Assembly (NCBI GenBank): GCA_025617375.2
Contig: JAMYGW020000001.1
Location: forward strand, 2,046,001-2,110,000
Direction: 5' to 3'
Origin: Acarospora socialis
Lineage: Eukaryota > Ascomycota > Lecanoromycetes > Acarosporales > Acarosporaceae
Length of the DNA: 64,000 nt
A program made the position numbers and the translations under genes. Positions 45,401 to 58,901 of the stretch are shown piece by piece; within the stretch, counting starts at the first letter, position 1; every line of letters begins with the position of its first letter. The notes beneath the pieces are model-generated. The model saw only the letters and a list, made by a program, of their open reading frames with translations, was not told where the DNA came from and did not search any database.

Positions 45401-48400
45401 ACAACTCGGCGAGGGTGGTCAAAACGTCTAAGCAGACAAGCATCGATATTTCGCATCGTTCAAACTCGTAAGACTGGAGTACCTCGTGCCCAAGATACTC
45501 AAGGATTCGGGAAACGTCAGCTCTGCCTAAGTTCTGAGTTGACAAGATAGGTCGAAGGATTGAACGACACGCAAGTACTTCTGTTGCGCGTAAAGAGGTG
45601 ATATACTCAACTAGCAATGATGACAAGGCGGCTTCGTCTCTTTCCGCTTCCAAGGCCAGGAAATGGATTTGCGCTGACAACGAATGCCGGAATGTGATCA
45701 GGTTTGTTTCTGCACCTACATCGTCACGTGGCATTTCTACTTGGAGAGGATCAGTTCTTGCATGACTTCCTTGAGAGACAAGGCTATCATCGATATCAAA
45801 CGCTTCAATACCATTCTGGCTGCCTCCTGTGGGGTCAGTACGGCGGCGTCGCTCAAGAGCTTGAGCAATTGCGGGTGCCATTTGACGGGCAAAGCGGTGA
45901 GCTGACGACTTTCTTTCCTGTTGCGTACCCAGCGGGGGCAAGCAATAGCTGAATGTCTCAAGCAATGCATCCACAACATCTTGCTCGCAGTCTTGGCGCG
46001 ATAAGAACTCGCCGATGGCATCTCTAAGTCCTTCGACCTGTTGCCGTAACTCTTCAACTCGATGTGAGTCACGCAAATCAGGACAAGATAACATTGCGAA
46101 GCCCACGATGCAAGCAGATGTGACGGTTCTCATCATATCAACGGTTACAAGCTGGGTGCGCTCGGACAACAAACTACTCCAATTGCGGCGGAGTAGACTA
46201 GTCTCCGCGATGCAAAAGTTAAGAATCAGCAAGTCAGTGGCATGATAATGCGTTCCGAGCCGTGCAACTCTGCATGACCACCAAGGCTCTTGCTGTACTT
46301 GAACATTCGATTCCGGAGCCGAACTTTCACCCGTCAAAAGGAGGTACTGAATGAGTGCATGGTCTTTTAAGCATGATAGTGATGTCTGTGATATATGACC
46401 GAGCCACGAGATGGGATGTGATTGCCGCGGAAAGTAAGAGTGACCTGTACAGATATAGAGAAGATCCAAAAGCTCGGGTGGTTGAGCGGAGTGTGAGACT
46501 TGGGCGGCATAAGTTCTATCGAGTAATCTAGCTAAACATAGTCAGTCTAAGCATCGGAGGATCTGACAGAATGGATACCTGGACTCCACCGTGAAAACAG
46601 CCACTGAAGTACGCGTTCTGAAGTTGTCTGAGCGGCACTTGGGTTCTCCTTCTGTCTGTACTCCACGATCAAAGCCCAGAGAGATAAAGAGGAATCCACC
46701 AAGAGGGCCGGACCGTTGTGTTCGACGGATGTAACAATTCCTTCCACTAGATCTGCAATGGCAGCGTATTCAACAAGTCTCTGGGCCAGTATGACCCCAA
46801 GTAGGTGACAAGCGGCCCTGCATGTATTTGGGGAAGGTATGCTTCGTACAGCAATCCTCCAGATTTGTACCCACCGAGCTGACATCTCCACTGACTGAGC
46901 CTGTGGTCGGTAAACGCAGCTACAACTCTACGCATGAGCCATGACCACTCTGGAAAGGATCCCGAAGCATACCTTGCAATTCCAATCATCGCCCATGACG
47001 CTATTGTGCCGTTCTCGTCCGAGATGGAACTTAGGAGGTGTTCAAGCACATGGTTTAGCTCATCCTTTGTTGCATGCATTTGGTCTAGTAAAAATGGAAT
47101 GATCTGAAGGGCGCAGAGGCGTCCTGTGAGATGTGAGTTCTTCGTCTGCCGCAAGAGATCATCAAGCGGCTGCACCATTCGGCGTCGCTTTCTGCGGCTG
47201 TCCTCTACATCATCAGTGGTGTTATGCTTTGTTTTCGCCATCGCGTAGATCCCCACAGCCGAAAAAAGAAACCCCAATGTTTGAGGTATCGCCCAGCTTT
47301 GTTCGGACTTCGTCATACCCATTCGTAAATGCACCCCAGCAATACTCAGGGGGACTGGCTTGTGTTGTGCTCCACTGCGGCTTATGAACCTAAGTTCATC
47401 AAGTTGTAGCTGATCTCGCTCTGCTCGTTTGGAGTACTCGGACTGCATGGACTGAAGGAGACCTTCCAGTTCGGCTCTGAAGCTCTCTGCATCTTTTGAT
47501 TCTAAGACCGTTGTTATATAAGCTCTCGAAAGAATTAAGGTGATCAACATTTCGTCCTTGAGGGGCATAGATTTCGTCGGCCAGAAGCGCCTTATCAATG
47601 GAACGATTGCTTCGACGATTTCTCGGGTCAGCGAGATGTCATTTGTAGTAATCGTAGTGAGAACGCGATTCATTGTTGAGAAAGCAGCTTGATGTGAACG
47701 AGCTGCGTTTGCTGACGATTGAAGGAGGCTCATCAGGGTTGTCATGATAGACTGTGCTTTCTCTAGAATTGGCGCATTCGGTGGAGAGGTCAACTGGCAG
47801 AGACAAAATACCAGCTCTTCTACGTTAGTTTTGGTCCGACTATTAGCAGAATCCTGTGCTCCATTCTCTCGCCTGGAGCCTGTACTTGCTGGTAGCTGAA
47901 CGCTCGAGCCGCCAGTACCAGAGAGCACGAATTGAGCACTGTGGGAGGTAGAGGAGTCACTGCCCGCGCTACCTTGGGTGAGCGCGATGCCTTCATTGCA
48001 GAAGTCAGTCAGGTCATGCCACTCCTCTTTTGGCATATGCTCAACATGAGGCTGATACTCTAGGACCGTCCTCAGCGATTTGAGGTAGTCCAAGCATAGC
48101 GGTTCGCAATACCCCTCGTTCACCGAGGGTAGTGTTTGAGTAATGTGATCCACCAGCGCTTTCACCGTCTTCGGTCTTAACTTCCTTACTCCCACTTCAA
48201 CAGCCAGACGAACAACTGCTGCACATGACGAAAGCCTGGAGGCAGACTGATTCCTGGTAGTTGATTTGGACGCTTTCACGTACCCTGATTTTTCACTGGT
48301 TGCTAAACGGAAAAGAGCTTCAAATATCTTATGGTAACCTTTATCGGTCAGAACTTCACTAACCACGTAATAAGTCAGTTTACAGACAGCTAAAAAATAA

Positions 48401-48637
48401 AAAGTTTCTCTAACATCTTGGGGCTACGACGATTTTGAGAGAGTATATTTTTCAGATCTACCACGTTGTTAGCTTGGGCAGAGCCTCGGCGCGAAACATG
48501 GACGTACCAGCAAGACCCTCGGTGCGCTCCTTTAGTTTCCCGGAGCGTACACCTTCTACTCGCTATAAGCTAGACAACCAAGGCAGAATGGCTCACGACG
48601 ACTCACCGAGTGCTTCATTTATGTTCACGTCCCCCAT
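39440..48637 (-). CDS. TEL1: TEL1/ATM serine/threonine kinase (PIKK)
   Basis: A DNA double-strand-break and telomere-signalling kinase of about 2,900 residues, in at least eight exons. The C-terminal kinase has [15 protein letters not shown] (catalytic loop) and [11 protein letters not shown] (DFG-like loop); the ATP-site end shows [18 protein letters not shown] across an intron near 40440. The protein ends in a FATC domain ([13 protein letters not shown]). The FAT and HEAT-like regions fill 41-48 kb. At the N-terminus I joined three small exons from the ATG at 48637; they give [18 protein letters not shown], the conserved TAN motif region of Tel1, then [20 protein letters not shown]. Tel1 rather than Mec1 is supported by this TAN motif. 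It is divergent from NUP192. The intron count is approximate. Confidence 0.93.
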
Positions 48638-49241
48638 GCTGTGGACTCAGATCAAACTGAGAGGTCCACCTGATATCGTCCCCTAGCATGCCATCACCGC
48701 ATGTAAAACGAAGACGTGTAAGCTTCCCCATTACCACGTCAGCTGGAATGAGAAGGAGACATTCGATGATGACAATTCAACATCATCTGGAGTTGAGGAA
48801 CGGGGTGGATTATAGACGCTGAACACTTGACCATAACGAACGGAGTTGAGGATGCCTAAATACAGTGATGCCTAAATACAGTGGTGTTGCCGCCGCCTTC
48901 CATGAACACCTCGCCGCTTTAACAGCACGCCAAGTTCGAGGGACTACTGAGTACCTTAATGTTGACATGTACATAGCACGCTCTGCTTAATACCCTACAC
49001 TACGGATATCCGTTTATTTATTCTTTTTCATTAAGTGATAAAATCCCTTTAGAAGGTAAGTATGCCTACGAGTAAAATGTATCAGACGGAGGAGTAAGGA
49101 ATTGTCATGTTGTGGTTCTTCGGGCAACCGTAATATTCCGAATACCGCTACGCGAAACACCACCAAATAAAAGAGTGGACCAACACGTTCGTTGCTAGAA
49201 CCACCCAACGGACGATTTGATGTAGAATAGTCAAAGCGGTC
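48638..49241. other. divergent TEL1/NUP192 promoter region
   Basis: About 600 bp without a gene. It contains a perfect 16-bp tandem duplication at 48851-48882. Confidence 0.55.
48851..48882. repeat. 16-bp tandem duplication
   Basis: Two perfect head-to-tail copies of GATGCCTAAATACAGT between the divergent TEL1 and NUP192 genes. Confidence 0.85.
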
Positions 49242-52200
49242 ATGACTGACCCAGACAGTCTTGAAGGTCTTCGGGGACTGCATCAGGATCTTCTAGCGCT
49301 CTCGGAAGCTCGCCTTACAAATGTCGAAAGATTATGGGTCGAACTGGAGTCTAGGGTAGAGGAATTTAGGAAGCTACTTGATAAGCCTCCCAAGAATGAG
49401 AATAGCCGACAAACAGTATTAGCTGGTCAGTGTAGAAGAGCCTCAGCTATAAAGTCTACTGTACAGAACAGTTGAGCTGACTCTAGATTGGATTCAGGTA
49501 CTATCACTATTGAGGACGAAGAGTACTCGATCAACGATGAGTTTAAGCAGGAAACCATACAGCTATCTGATGCCCTCAACCTCGATGAACTGGAGTCTGC
49601 CCGCAATCTCCTTATCTCACAGGCCGAGGCTGAGAAATTGGACCGCTCTGCCCACGAGAGCTCGATCATACGGTTTCACGAACGGAGGCAGTTCCTCCTC
49701 GAATGTCTGCGTCTCATTCTAAGACAATCTTTGGATGTTGATGGAGATGAGACTGTACGGCTCACCTTTGTGGAAATGGTGGCTTTGGTTCTACAGACGA
49801 AGGATGGGCCTGCGCGCAATGGGTCGCTCTTCATGCAGAAATGTCTTTCGGCTATGGCGGATATTGAGAGGTGGCTTCAAGACTTGGCGGAGAGGTTACA
49901 GAGCGCATCAGTCCTTGAACAGGCTCCGGTGTCTGAAGTGGGGGAAGTCTTGAGCCTTCAACGCATGAGCCTGAGGCAGCAACATGAGTCTCTCGGTGCT
50001 ATTACTTGCCACCTCGTTAGGGCGGGTCATACTAGCACCGCTGACTTCCATATACTGCTCGACAAGCTCAAAAGAATGGAGAAACTTGATTTGATACTGT
50101 TACATTATATCCCGTGTCTCATATCTTTGATCTGGCAGCTTGGGTCTCCAGAAGGAAGTGTCTCTCTTTCCGAGGCAAGGTCAATTCATAATAAAATACA
50201 AGCGGGTAAAGACTCCGACCCTTGGATGTTACGAAGCTTTCAAGCTGCTGCCATTGCTTGGTGGCTTGCTGAATACAGTGGCTGGTACGTCGACGCGCCT
50301 GTGGGGTCTCCTTTACAGGGTGTCGATCTTGATGCGGAGGCAGCGGCTCGATCAAACCTCTTCCTCGAGGCACTCAAAGACGGAGCGTTTCAGTTTACCT
50401 TATCGATTGCTGCCGACAGTAAGCCTCATGAGTGGTACGATCCGGCTAGGCAAGGCTTGACCCAGTTTCTCTTGTTCGACGCGCCTGCGTTACCGTCTGA
50501 GCCGATCTTGGTCTCTGATTACTTTGCGACTTCGCTGATGGAACAGCTCGAGTCATTCGTAGATGCCTTCATTTCCAACATGCCTGACACTTTACGAAGG
50601 CTAAAGGCAGAGCAAGACGATCAGCGGAAGAGGCTCCGATCGGGCCTGCAGTCGAGCGTGCATAGCACAGTCTCTGAGCATGACCTTCATCTCGAGCGGT
50701 TCTTGGTGATCATCTCGTACGCGTTCGAGAGTCGACCTGAGGCCGCCCAAGCATTCTGGGCCGATCCTGATGGCAACTTATATGGGTTCTTGCAATGGTC
50801 GTCAAAACGTCAATCCACGCCACGTGTTAGTGCGTTCTGCGAGATGCTCCGCGCTATCTCTGAGGGGGAAGAATACGCCACTTCGGCGCATAAGTTTCTC
50901 TTGGAAGAGGGCCAAACGGTAACATCGAGGATTCGTCGGTCCAGCTCGCTGAGCTGGGCCCAGATTTTCGCAGAATTGCAATTTTATGCATCGAAGATTC
51001 GAGACCGCCCTGCTAACCCGTCGCCTGGCGTGCCTCTGGTGGGTAAGCCTATGACAGACGAGATTGATGAACCGGAGAGTGCGATGATGTTGGAGTGCTA
51101 TCTGCGGTTGACAGCACATTTGTGCTGCCAAAGCTCCAGTGCAAGGTCCTGGATCCTCGGCCATCCAACCTTTCGACTTGTCGACATACTTTTCCTCCTG
51201 TGCAGCAGTGCCATTCCAAGTCGGCTACGTGCCTGTGGATTCACGACTATGACTGCCCTACTGACGCAAAAGAATATGGAAACTGGTGAGCTTATCTGGA
51301 CATCCCTAGATCAATGGATCTCTGGGGGCCACTCCACGTCGTCATTGCTTCCAAAGCCTGCTATTTTAACGAACGCCCCCTCCTGGGCCGAGGATGCTAT
51401 ATTTGAAACGATCGCAACTGGCTTCGAAGAACCTAACGCTTTTGTTGGGTTGCTCCGAGCGCTTATGTCACCATCTTTAGAGGACATTGGCCTCAATGAC
51501 TCATTGCCATATCCCGAACTGCTTGGCTCCGCATATCGAATGCCGGGAGTGGAACCATACGTCGACTTCACGCTTGGACGGATATTCGGCGTAAAAACGC
51601 TCGAGATACAGGATGCTGTCCAGCTCCGACTATTAAGGTGGAATTGTCTCGATTTCATTGCTTTGTGTCTGTCAACGTTCAATGAGGATCTTGTTCTATT
51701 TGCAAACAAATCGACGGTATCGGTTGACCAAGCCATGACCACCTCTTCTCTTGCTATCTACGTTCGTCTTCATCCCTTCTCACGAGTTATGGATTGGATG
51801 TTCAATGAACGAATAATTGCTGCTGTATTCGCCTGCACTCACCAAGACGTGAGCGAAATTAGCAGTGCCCTGCCCGGTTCACCGCTTGTTCTAGCCTTGG
51901 TAAGGAGTATTGAAGTCCTTACTCTGGTGATGAGCCTCCAGGCAACGTACCTGGACATCGTGAGGCCTATACTCAAAACTCAACCAAGTGCAAGAAGACC
52001 ACCGGTGTCAAGTCCGTCACTAGCATCGCTCGAAGATAGTATTCTCAATAATCTGCATCTAATAGTCGATCTTGGACTCTATTGCGGCATTGGCCACCAG
52101 GAGCTATCAATGGTATCTTTGAAGCTGCTGGAAAAGATATCTAGTTCGCGGAAACTGATCTCACCGACAACATCCAGCCATGGACAGTGGTCTAATGGGA

Positions 52201-54474
52201 ACAAGATCATCGGTATTCTGGAACAGGATAACGAATCTGAACGGATCTCCAGATCACTCGCCTTGGAGATGCAGGTTGAGGTCAGAGAACTTGACCAAGG
52301 CCCGGACTCCGCCGGCTACAACATCAAATCAGCCATCCTCGACTTCTTGAGCAGTTGCTTGCGAGCATTCCCTACTTATCCTACCGTCGCTCATACTCTG
52401 CTTGGCTTCGTGTGCGATGGCGGCACTCTTGATATTGATGCTAATGGTATGTTCGCCAAGGGTATATCGCTCTTTCACGCTATTATGCGGATGGTTATGG
52501 AGTACCCAGATATCCAGGGAGCTATGATCCCGGCTTGGCTTATGTGTATCAGGCAAAAAGGTTTTCGAATACTGGAGACCCTCTGGACTTCTCCCCTATC
52601 AGCAACCTACACAATGACTGAGTTACGCGCAAGCGACTTCCTTTCAGTCATGTTTCTCAGGCAATTCGTTGTGGAGTCTAGCACTATGTGGGATGGCCGA
52701 TCCATCTCAGACCCAGAATTCCTCATGACAGATTCTGCACTCTGTTACGAGGATTTTCTTGACCAACGAACAACGCTTTTCGGATACGCTGCTGCTGAGC
52801 TTCGTATGGTTGCGCTCGAAGGCGCACCGTCTATCAAAGCCAGAGTGCTGGCGACGCTTCTAGGAGAAACCTCCTCAAGTGATCGTACTCAAATCTCCAA
52901 CCCCACCATCTTCGATCTTTTCGACTTCGCTGAACTCAGTATCGGTGGTGGACTTGGATTTCCTGCCTTAAAGTACTTCGCGGAGATTAATTTCTCGATC
53001 TGTATAACACGAAGCCTGGATGGATGCTCAATCTACGACCTACAAAGTATCGAGCAACTGCTTGCTCTGCAACGGAAGGCCTTGAAGAAAGCCGGAAGGC
53101 TTCAGAATCCAAACGACGACCAGGAGATACACACCGAAGCTTCTACGTTGATGCTTTATTTCCACGCCAGCAACCAGTGTCAGCAGTTACTTCGTGCACG
53201 CCGTCACACCATCAGGTCCTGGGTCGAACTAGCGATGGTAGTGTTAGAGTATAGCAACTTCGACTCGGGGGTTAGGACAGCTTTGGTACTCCAAGCTCTG
53301 CAAGTTGTCCTTCCAAAGTTGGAGAGATATGTGGTAGACAACGTACTGGAAGCGTCCGAGCTGGCTAGACTCTCCAAAGCTCTACTGTCCCAACTCGATT
53401 TCACGTCGTCTTCCACGTTAGCCTCCAGAAGAGCCGGTGACGTGGCCAATGATCGGCTGTTCCAGCTTTTCCGTACCTCTCTTCGGGGTATCCAGTCAAC
53501 GGTGGCAACGAACGATCTGCGCGAGATTTTCTACAATATCTGCTATCGTTATCTCACTGGCATGGCTGAAGTCTCTCGTGGAAATCCAGTACTCCGACGT
53601 CACAGCACACAGACAGTCAAAAGCGCTGGGGAGAAGTTGGTTGAAGTCATCTGCGATGATGCACTTGCCGGAGAAGGAACTTGCAGAATATCTGCGCTCC
53701 TACTTCTTGATGCTTTTATCTCGTTGGCTAAGCAAGAGGATTCGAGACACATGATAGACTCGTTCGTTCGGATCAACTTCATTGGCATGTTAGTTGACAC
53801 TATTAGGGATATTCCGGTCGAGTTGAGGGAAACAAACGCTCAAGGTAAGTTCTATATATGGTTGCATGAATTGCGTGGGTCGATTCTGACCTGTACTAGA
53901 CGTCCCGTTACTCCTGTCCTACTACAAAGGGAAATTATCACTGGTATTACGGATTTCCCAAACTAGATTAGGTGCTGGCCTCCTATTCGATGCCGGACTC
54001 TTTCAAGCTGTGCAGGAATCTGGACTTTTTTCCGTTGACCCAGATATCGGTATCGGTATGTTTACCAAGGCCATCCAGGAAGGACTTAGCTGATCCACAT
54101 AGACATCGACAATCCAGAGGCGCTAAAGAAGTATTACGAGCTTCTCCTATCTGTCCTCCGTATCGTGTCGTCGATTGTCTTGAGCAGGGGCCCGCAGAAT
54201 GAGCAAACGCTCGAACAAGCGCGAAACTTCCTAACCAGGAACCGTCACTCCATGGTTTCGGTCTTCAAGCGACAGGCAAAGATTGGGGGTGTCTTGGTCG
54301 CCGATACCATTGATGATCTGGACGAATTGGTGGACTCGTATACTATACTTATAACCATGACCGGCTTTCTCGAGGTAAGTACTCCCATCTTGATATAACA
54401 CTACTTCAGTAACTTAGCTCTCGTAGTTCGAGGGGCGAAGCTTAAAGAAGCCAGAGTCTCGAGCTTTCACCTGA
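49242..54474 (+). CDS. NUP192: nucleoporin NUP192/NUP205
   Basis: A large alpha-helical inner-ring scaffold of the nuclear pore complex. Five exons (49242-49429, 49487-53844, 53900-54055, 54103-54374, 54427-54474) give 1673 residues, the normal length. The N-terminal region LEGLRGLHQDLLALSEARLTNVERLWVEL is followed by the long helical solenoid; WMLRSFQAAAIAWWLAEYSGWYVD is a conserved block near residue 255. The C-terminal exons read DVPLLLSYY, GLLFDAGLFQAVQESGLFSVDPDIGIDIDNPEALKKYY, then FEGRSLKKPESRAFT. Each intron was chosen because it keeps this block in frame. It is followed in tandem by cullin-4. Confidence 0.94.
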
Positions 54475-54880
54475 TTTCACATAGGCAACAAGGCATACAA
54501 GCAGCGAGACTTGACGGGATTGTCTCCAGGTGGACAAACGTTGTAGATAGAATAAAGATACCCAAGAACTGCCCCTCGGTCTTTCCCCCGGCTGCCCGAA
54601 GGCACATTAAACTGAGGAAGAATGCTGTATCTTTCCCAAATACTATTGAATGCATTACGCCTATTCAAAGAATAGCGAGTCTAGAATAACTTTCATCTTT
54701 AAGTACGTCTACGTGTTAGTATGAAGATATTTCATCTAGTCATTGACTGAGTCGCTTCAAAAACCGCCGCTTATCTCCGTGAGCATCTTCGTTAGGTAAC
54801 CACAAGATGCACTTTGTAGCTCCAACTTGACGTAACCTGTGAGCATCAACAAGAAACAACCCATCCACATCGTCCGATAG
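54475..54880. other. NUP192/CUL4 spacer
   Basis: About 400 bp, no gene or repeat seen. Confidence 0.5.
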
Positions 54881-57830
54881 ATGCAGGATCCGAAGCCGTC
54901 AACTCTTGACGAGAGAGGCCGTAAGACTAAATCGCATACTAAAAGGAAGTCACGACAAGCACCGCGGACTGTTGAAAGCCACTCTTCACACAAAACAATT
55001 GCAGATCTCTTCGGAGGCTCCACGAAGCCACTTCAGAGACTAGATTCGAGTACTGATGATCCGTCGCCCTCAGCAAAGCGCCTGAAATCCGTTCATCCTT
55101 CTGTCGAGATAAGAGCTGCTGGTCAGACCACTCAAGTCATACCTCCGGAAAGGATGTATAACTTCACTACCTCAGCAACGAAGACCCACAACAACGTTAT
55201 CGATCTCACCACGTCCCCCAATGCAAGTCCCTCAAAGGGTCCACTTGTCCCAAGGAAGTCCAACGGCATTGTTCGACCGACAAACTTCACGCCGCACACT
55301 GGAGCAAAGAGGCTTGTGGTTAAGAACCTACGGAAGACCCCTCGAGCTAGCCAAGACCAATACTTCGATCAGGTTTGGGAGCAGTTAGAGGCTGCCTTGA
55401 ACGCCATATTCAATCATCAGAAAGTATCACATTCGTTGGAAGAATTATATCGCGGAGTTGAGAACCTCTGCCGACAGGATAGAGCCCCGGAAATCTACAA
55501 CAGGCTTTGTGAGCGGTGCAAGCAGTATGTCTCCGGAAAGCTAAAGGAATCTTTGGCCTCACGGGCGAAGACTCCGGATGATGTTGATGTTCTACGTGCT
55601 GTTGTCGGCGCTTGGTCGACTTGGAATGCTCAGCTGGTAATCATATTCCCATCTCAAACTATTGTCTCCTGAACTCTGATAAGTAACAGACAACCATTCG
55701 CTCGATCTTCTACTACATGGACCGGTCTTACCTGCTTCACTCAATTGCCAATCCGTCCATTGACGAAATGGGCCTGACCCAATTTCGGAGCCACATCTTC
55801 TCTGACAGCAACCTCAAACATAAGATACTCCAGGGGGCATGTGACCTAGTAACAGCAGACCGGACGTCAAACAGGATTACTGTCGACCACTCTCTACTCA
55901 AAAAAGCTATAGACGTATTTCACGCTCTAATGGTCTATACCAAAGACTTCGAGCCAATGCTGCTGGGAGAGTCACAAGGATACTTCGTCAAGTGGGCAGA
56001 TCAGCAGAGTTCAACTCGCAGCTTGGCAGATTATGTGGAAGAGTGCCATAGGCTTATAGACCGTGAAACCAGCCGATGTGAAAAATTCGGCCTTGATCCG
56101 TCCACACGTCGCGAACTGATCTCCAAAATGGAAGAGCTTCTAATCAGGCGCAAAGAAAGCATCCTTGTCTACACTGAAAGCGTGGCAGCGCTTCTCGAAG
56201 ATGATTCAATCGAATCATTGGAGCGGCTTCATTCCCTATTAGAACTTGAGCAACTCGGTGCGAAGTTGAGGCCCGCCTTCGAATCATATATCAATCGTAC
56301 TGGATCAGCAATCGTGTTTGACGAAGAGCATGAGGCGGACATGGTTACCAGGCTTCTAGAGTTCAAACGGAAATTGGACCTTGTCTGGAGAGTTGCGTTC
56401 CACAAACACGAAGGCCTTGGTCACAGTCTTCGAGAGGCATTCGAGACGTTCATCAACAAGACGAAGAAGAGTAATATGACCTGGGGCACGGACAATCCCA
56501 AACCAGGTGAGATGATAGCGAAATACGTTGATATGCTGCTACGCGGTGGTGCCAAGGCTATACCAGCAAGCTTGTCTTTGGCTGGCAGCGAGGCTTTCGC
56601 CCGGGAGGACGACGATGTGGACAATGCAATGGGCGATGAAGATGCAGAGATTAACAAGCAACTTGATCAGGTTCTTGATCTGTTCCGCTTTGTGCATGGA
56701 AAAGCTGTTTTCGAGGCCTTTTATAAGAAGGATCTTGCCCGGCGGCTGTTAATGGCTAGAAGCGCGAGTGCCGAGGCGGAAAAAAGCATGCTCGCGAGAC
56801 TGAAGACGGGTAAGTGGGAAGGTGTAGTTGAAAGAAAAGAGGGCAGTGCTAACACGGAGACAGAATGTGGTGCTGGCTTTACCCATAACCTAGAGCAAAT
56901 GTTCCGAGATATTGATCTTGCGAGAGACGAGATGGCGTCCTATAAAAGCGTTCTTGAGGAACGACAGCAGAAGACCGCCATGGAGTTAAGCGTAAACGTT
57001 CTATCTGCATCAGCATGGCCAACATACCCCGATGTGCCGGTCAATATACCGCCATCGGTGCTGGAGTCTGTCCGCGACTTCGACGACCATTACAGAGCGA
57101 AGCATACGGGAAGGAAACTCACGTGGAAACACGCATTGGCCCATTGTCAACTGAGAGCCAGCTTTCCCAAGGGCAACAAGGAGATTGTCGTCAGCTCCTT
57201 CCAAGCCATTGTTCTCCTTCTCTTCAACGACATAACCCTAGGAGAACAGATAAGCTACGCCGAGATCCAAGCTGAAACCGCTCTTTGTAAGTTGGACCCA
57301 CAAGTTAAAAACACTGGATAATCCCCACTAACCGTCAGCAGCCCACGCCGAACTCAAACGCACCCTACAATCCCTCGCATGTGCCAAATACCGAGTCCTC
57401 AGTAAAACGCCGAAAGGGCGAGACATTGGCGAAAATGACCGGTTCTCAATCAACGACAGCTTCACGGACCCCAAGTACCGAATCAAGATCAACCAAATCC
57501 AGCTCAAAGAAACCAAAGAGGAGAACAAGGAAACGCACGAGCGGGTTGCCGCTGACCGACATTACGAGACGCAAGCGGCCATCGTGCGGATCATGAAGAG
57601 TCGGAAGACTATCACGCACGCGGAGTTGGTGGCCGAAGTCATTACGGCGACGAAGAGTAGAGGCGTGTTGGACCCGGCGGATATCAAGAAGAATATTGAA
57701 AAGTATGTTCCCCTTTCCTCGATCATGGCGGTAGTCCTAATGCGGTTACTGATGATATACAAACGATAGATTGATCGAGAAAGATTATATGGAGAGGGAG
57801 GAGGGGAATGCGTATAGTTATCTAGCATGA
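54881..57830 (+). CDS. CUL4: cullin-4, CRL4 ubiquitin ligase scaffold
   Basis: Scaffold of the DDB1-CUL4 ubiquitin ligase, acting in the nucleus on DNA repair and replication substrates. The disordered basic N-terminus (about 160 residues, with SAKRLKS) is typical of fungal Cul4. Cullin repeats follow (YFDQVWEQLEAALNAIF; FYYMDRSYLL). The cullin homology domain has KAVFEAFYKKDLARRLLMARSAS and ECGAGFTHNLEQMFRDIDLA. The C-terminal winged helix contains the neddylation site AAIVRIMKSRK, and the protein ends DYMEREEGNAYSYLA. At least five exons. A 54-nt intron (56810-56863) is a multiple of three without a stop, so reading through would insert 18 wrong residues after RLKT. The last short intron splits the KKNIEKLIEKDYM segment. 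Confidence 0.94.
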
Positions 57831-58287
57831 AGGACGACATCGGTCGGCGTTGAGAGGATCAAGAGCGCTATATGTACGCGGCACGACGGGATGAATCCAT
57901 AGGTGGTGTATGTCGAAGCTACAGAGCAACACACTGGCCTGTCCAGTGCTCTAGAGTAAAACCCTTACGGTAATGGTGTTGTAAGTCACGCGTGCCATCC
58001 AGTTACTTCTCGGCGAGCGGCCAACTCCACACTCAACCACCAGAGACCCCATGAAGTTTCCCCACCACCGTTCCCAGCACCCCCTAAACAGTCCCCAACA
58101 AGCCTCGCATGGTTCAATCTGTACATACCCACCTCTCTTCTCGTCTCAGCGCTAGCTATAACCCCTTACCCCATCAACAGCCATCATGGATTGTGCCCTC
58201 ACTTTCAATGGAATAAGTGCATTGTCTCCGTCTTTAAGAACAACCCGATTGAATAAAGCAGAAATGGCAAAAAGAAAATTATACGAG
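57831..58287. other. 3' spacer of CUL4
   Basis: No gene seen before the tRNA-like sequence. Confidence 0.45.
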
Positions 58288-58424
58288 CTCCTCGACGGGG
58301 AATCGAACTGTATGAATGTTAGTTGAAGGAACATTTCAAGGTTGGGAAGGGCGACTTTCCCCCGGTCTCCCGCGCTTGACCTTTTATTGACAAGCGGAAA
58401 TCATGACCACTAGACCATCGGGGA
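58288..58424 (-). tRNA. interrupted tRNA-Asp(GTC), probably a pseudogene
   Basis: On the minus strand the sequence begins TCCCCGATGGTCTAGTGGTC (acceptor strand and D arm), followed by the anticodon arm with GTC. About 13 nt (ATAAAAGGTCAAG) sit directly after position 37, the canonical place for a nuclear tRNA intron. The variable region and the 5' side of the T stem follow (GAGACCGGGG). A 52-nt insertion then separates G53 from the T loop TTCGATT, after which CCCCGTCGAGGAG completes the T and acceptor stems. Acceptor pairing is good except a C4-A69 mismatch. The insertion and mismatch argue for a dead gene, although the parts fit tRNA-Asp well. Nothing else could give this cloverleaf order. 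Confidence 0.6.
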
Positions 58425-58674
58425 GATAGTTGGGTCACGTGAACAGTAATGCGTGATATATTGATAGAGGCTGGTGACTTCAATTTGGATGATATACGGC
58501 ATCCGGGACTTGGACGGGAGCGTGGCCACTTGATCAAAGACCAGTGAAGGAGCATAGCGAAGTAATGTAAGAGTAATACATTGAAGAAGCAGATGAATGC
58601 AATGATTGTTAATGGAGAACAAAAGGGTGATGCCCTACTTAGCCAACGATCATACCGAGAAGTTAAGTTAGTAT

Positions 58675-58901
58675 TTAGTGATGGGACGTACCATAAGCGG
58701 CAGCATACAGGAACAGTCACCACAGTCATGAAATTAAGGTATACTTAGTTTTCAAAAGAGGTTCAAATGAATACAGACTGGTGCTCTTCTGGATTTTGTT
58801 TTGCTGTTTTCGTGGATCCATATAAAGGGTTCCGGGTGAAGATGAGGTACGAGTACGCCTAAACTACCTAGGTACGTCGTTATGGCACGTCCCATCACTA
58901 A
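58675..58901. mobile_element. MITE-like element related to the one at 13135
   Basis: Inverted ends 58675-58696 and 58880-58901, 22 bp with one mismatch; the outer half reads TTAGTGATGGGACGT. It is about 227 bp and non-coding. Inside the left end lies the same 22-nt block (58686-58707) as in the element at 13161-13182, including AAGCGGCAGCATA. Two elements with different outermost bases but a shared subterminal block suggest one family of non-autonomous DNA transposons. Confidence 0.7.
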
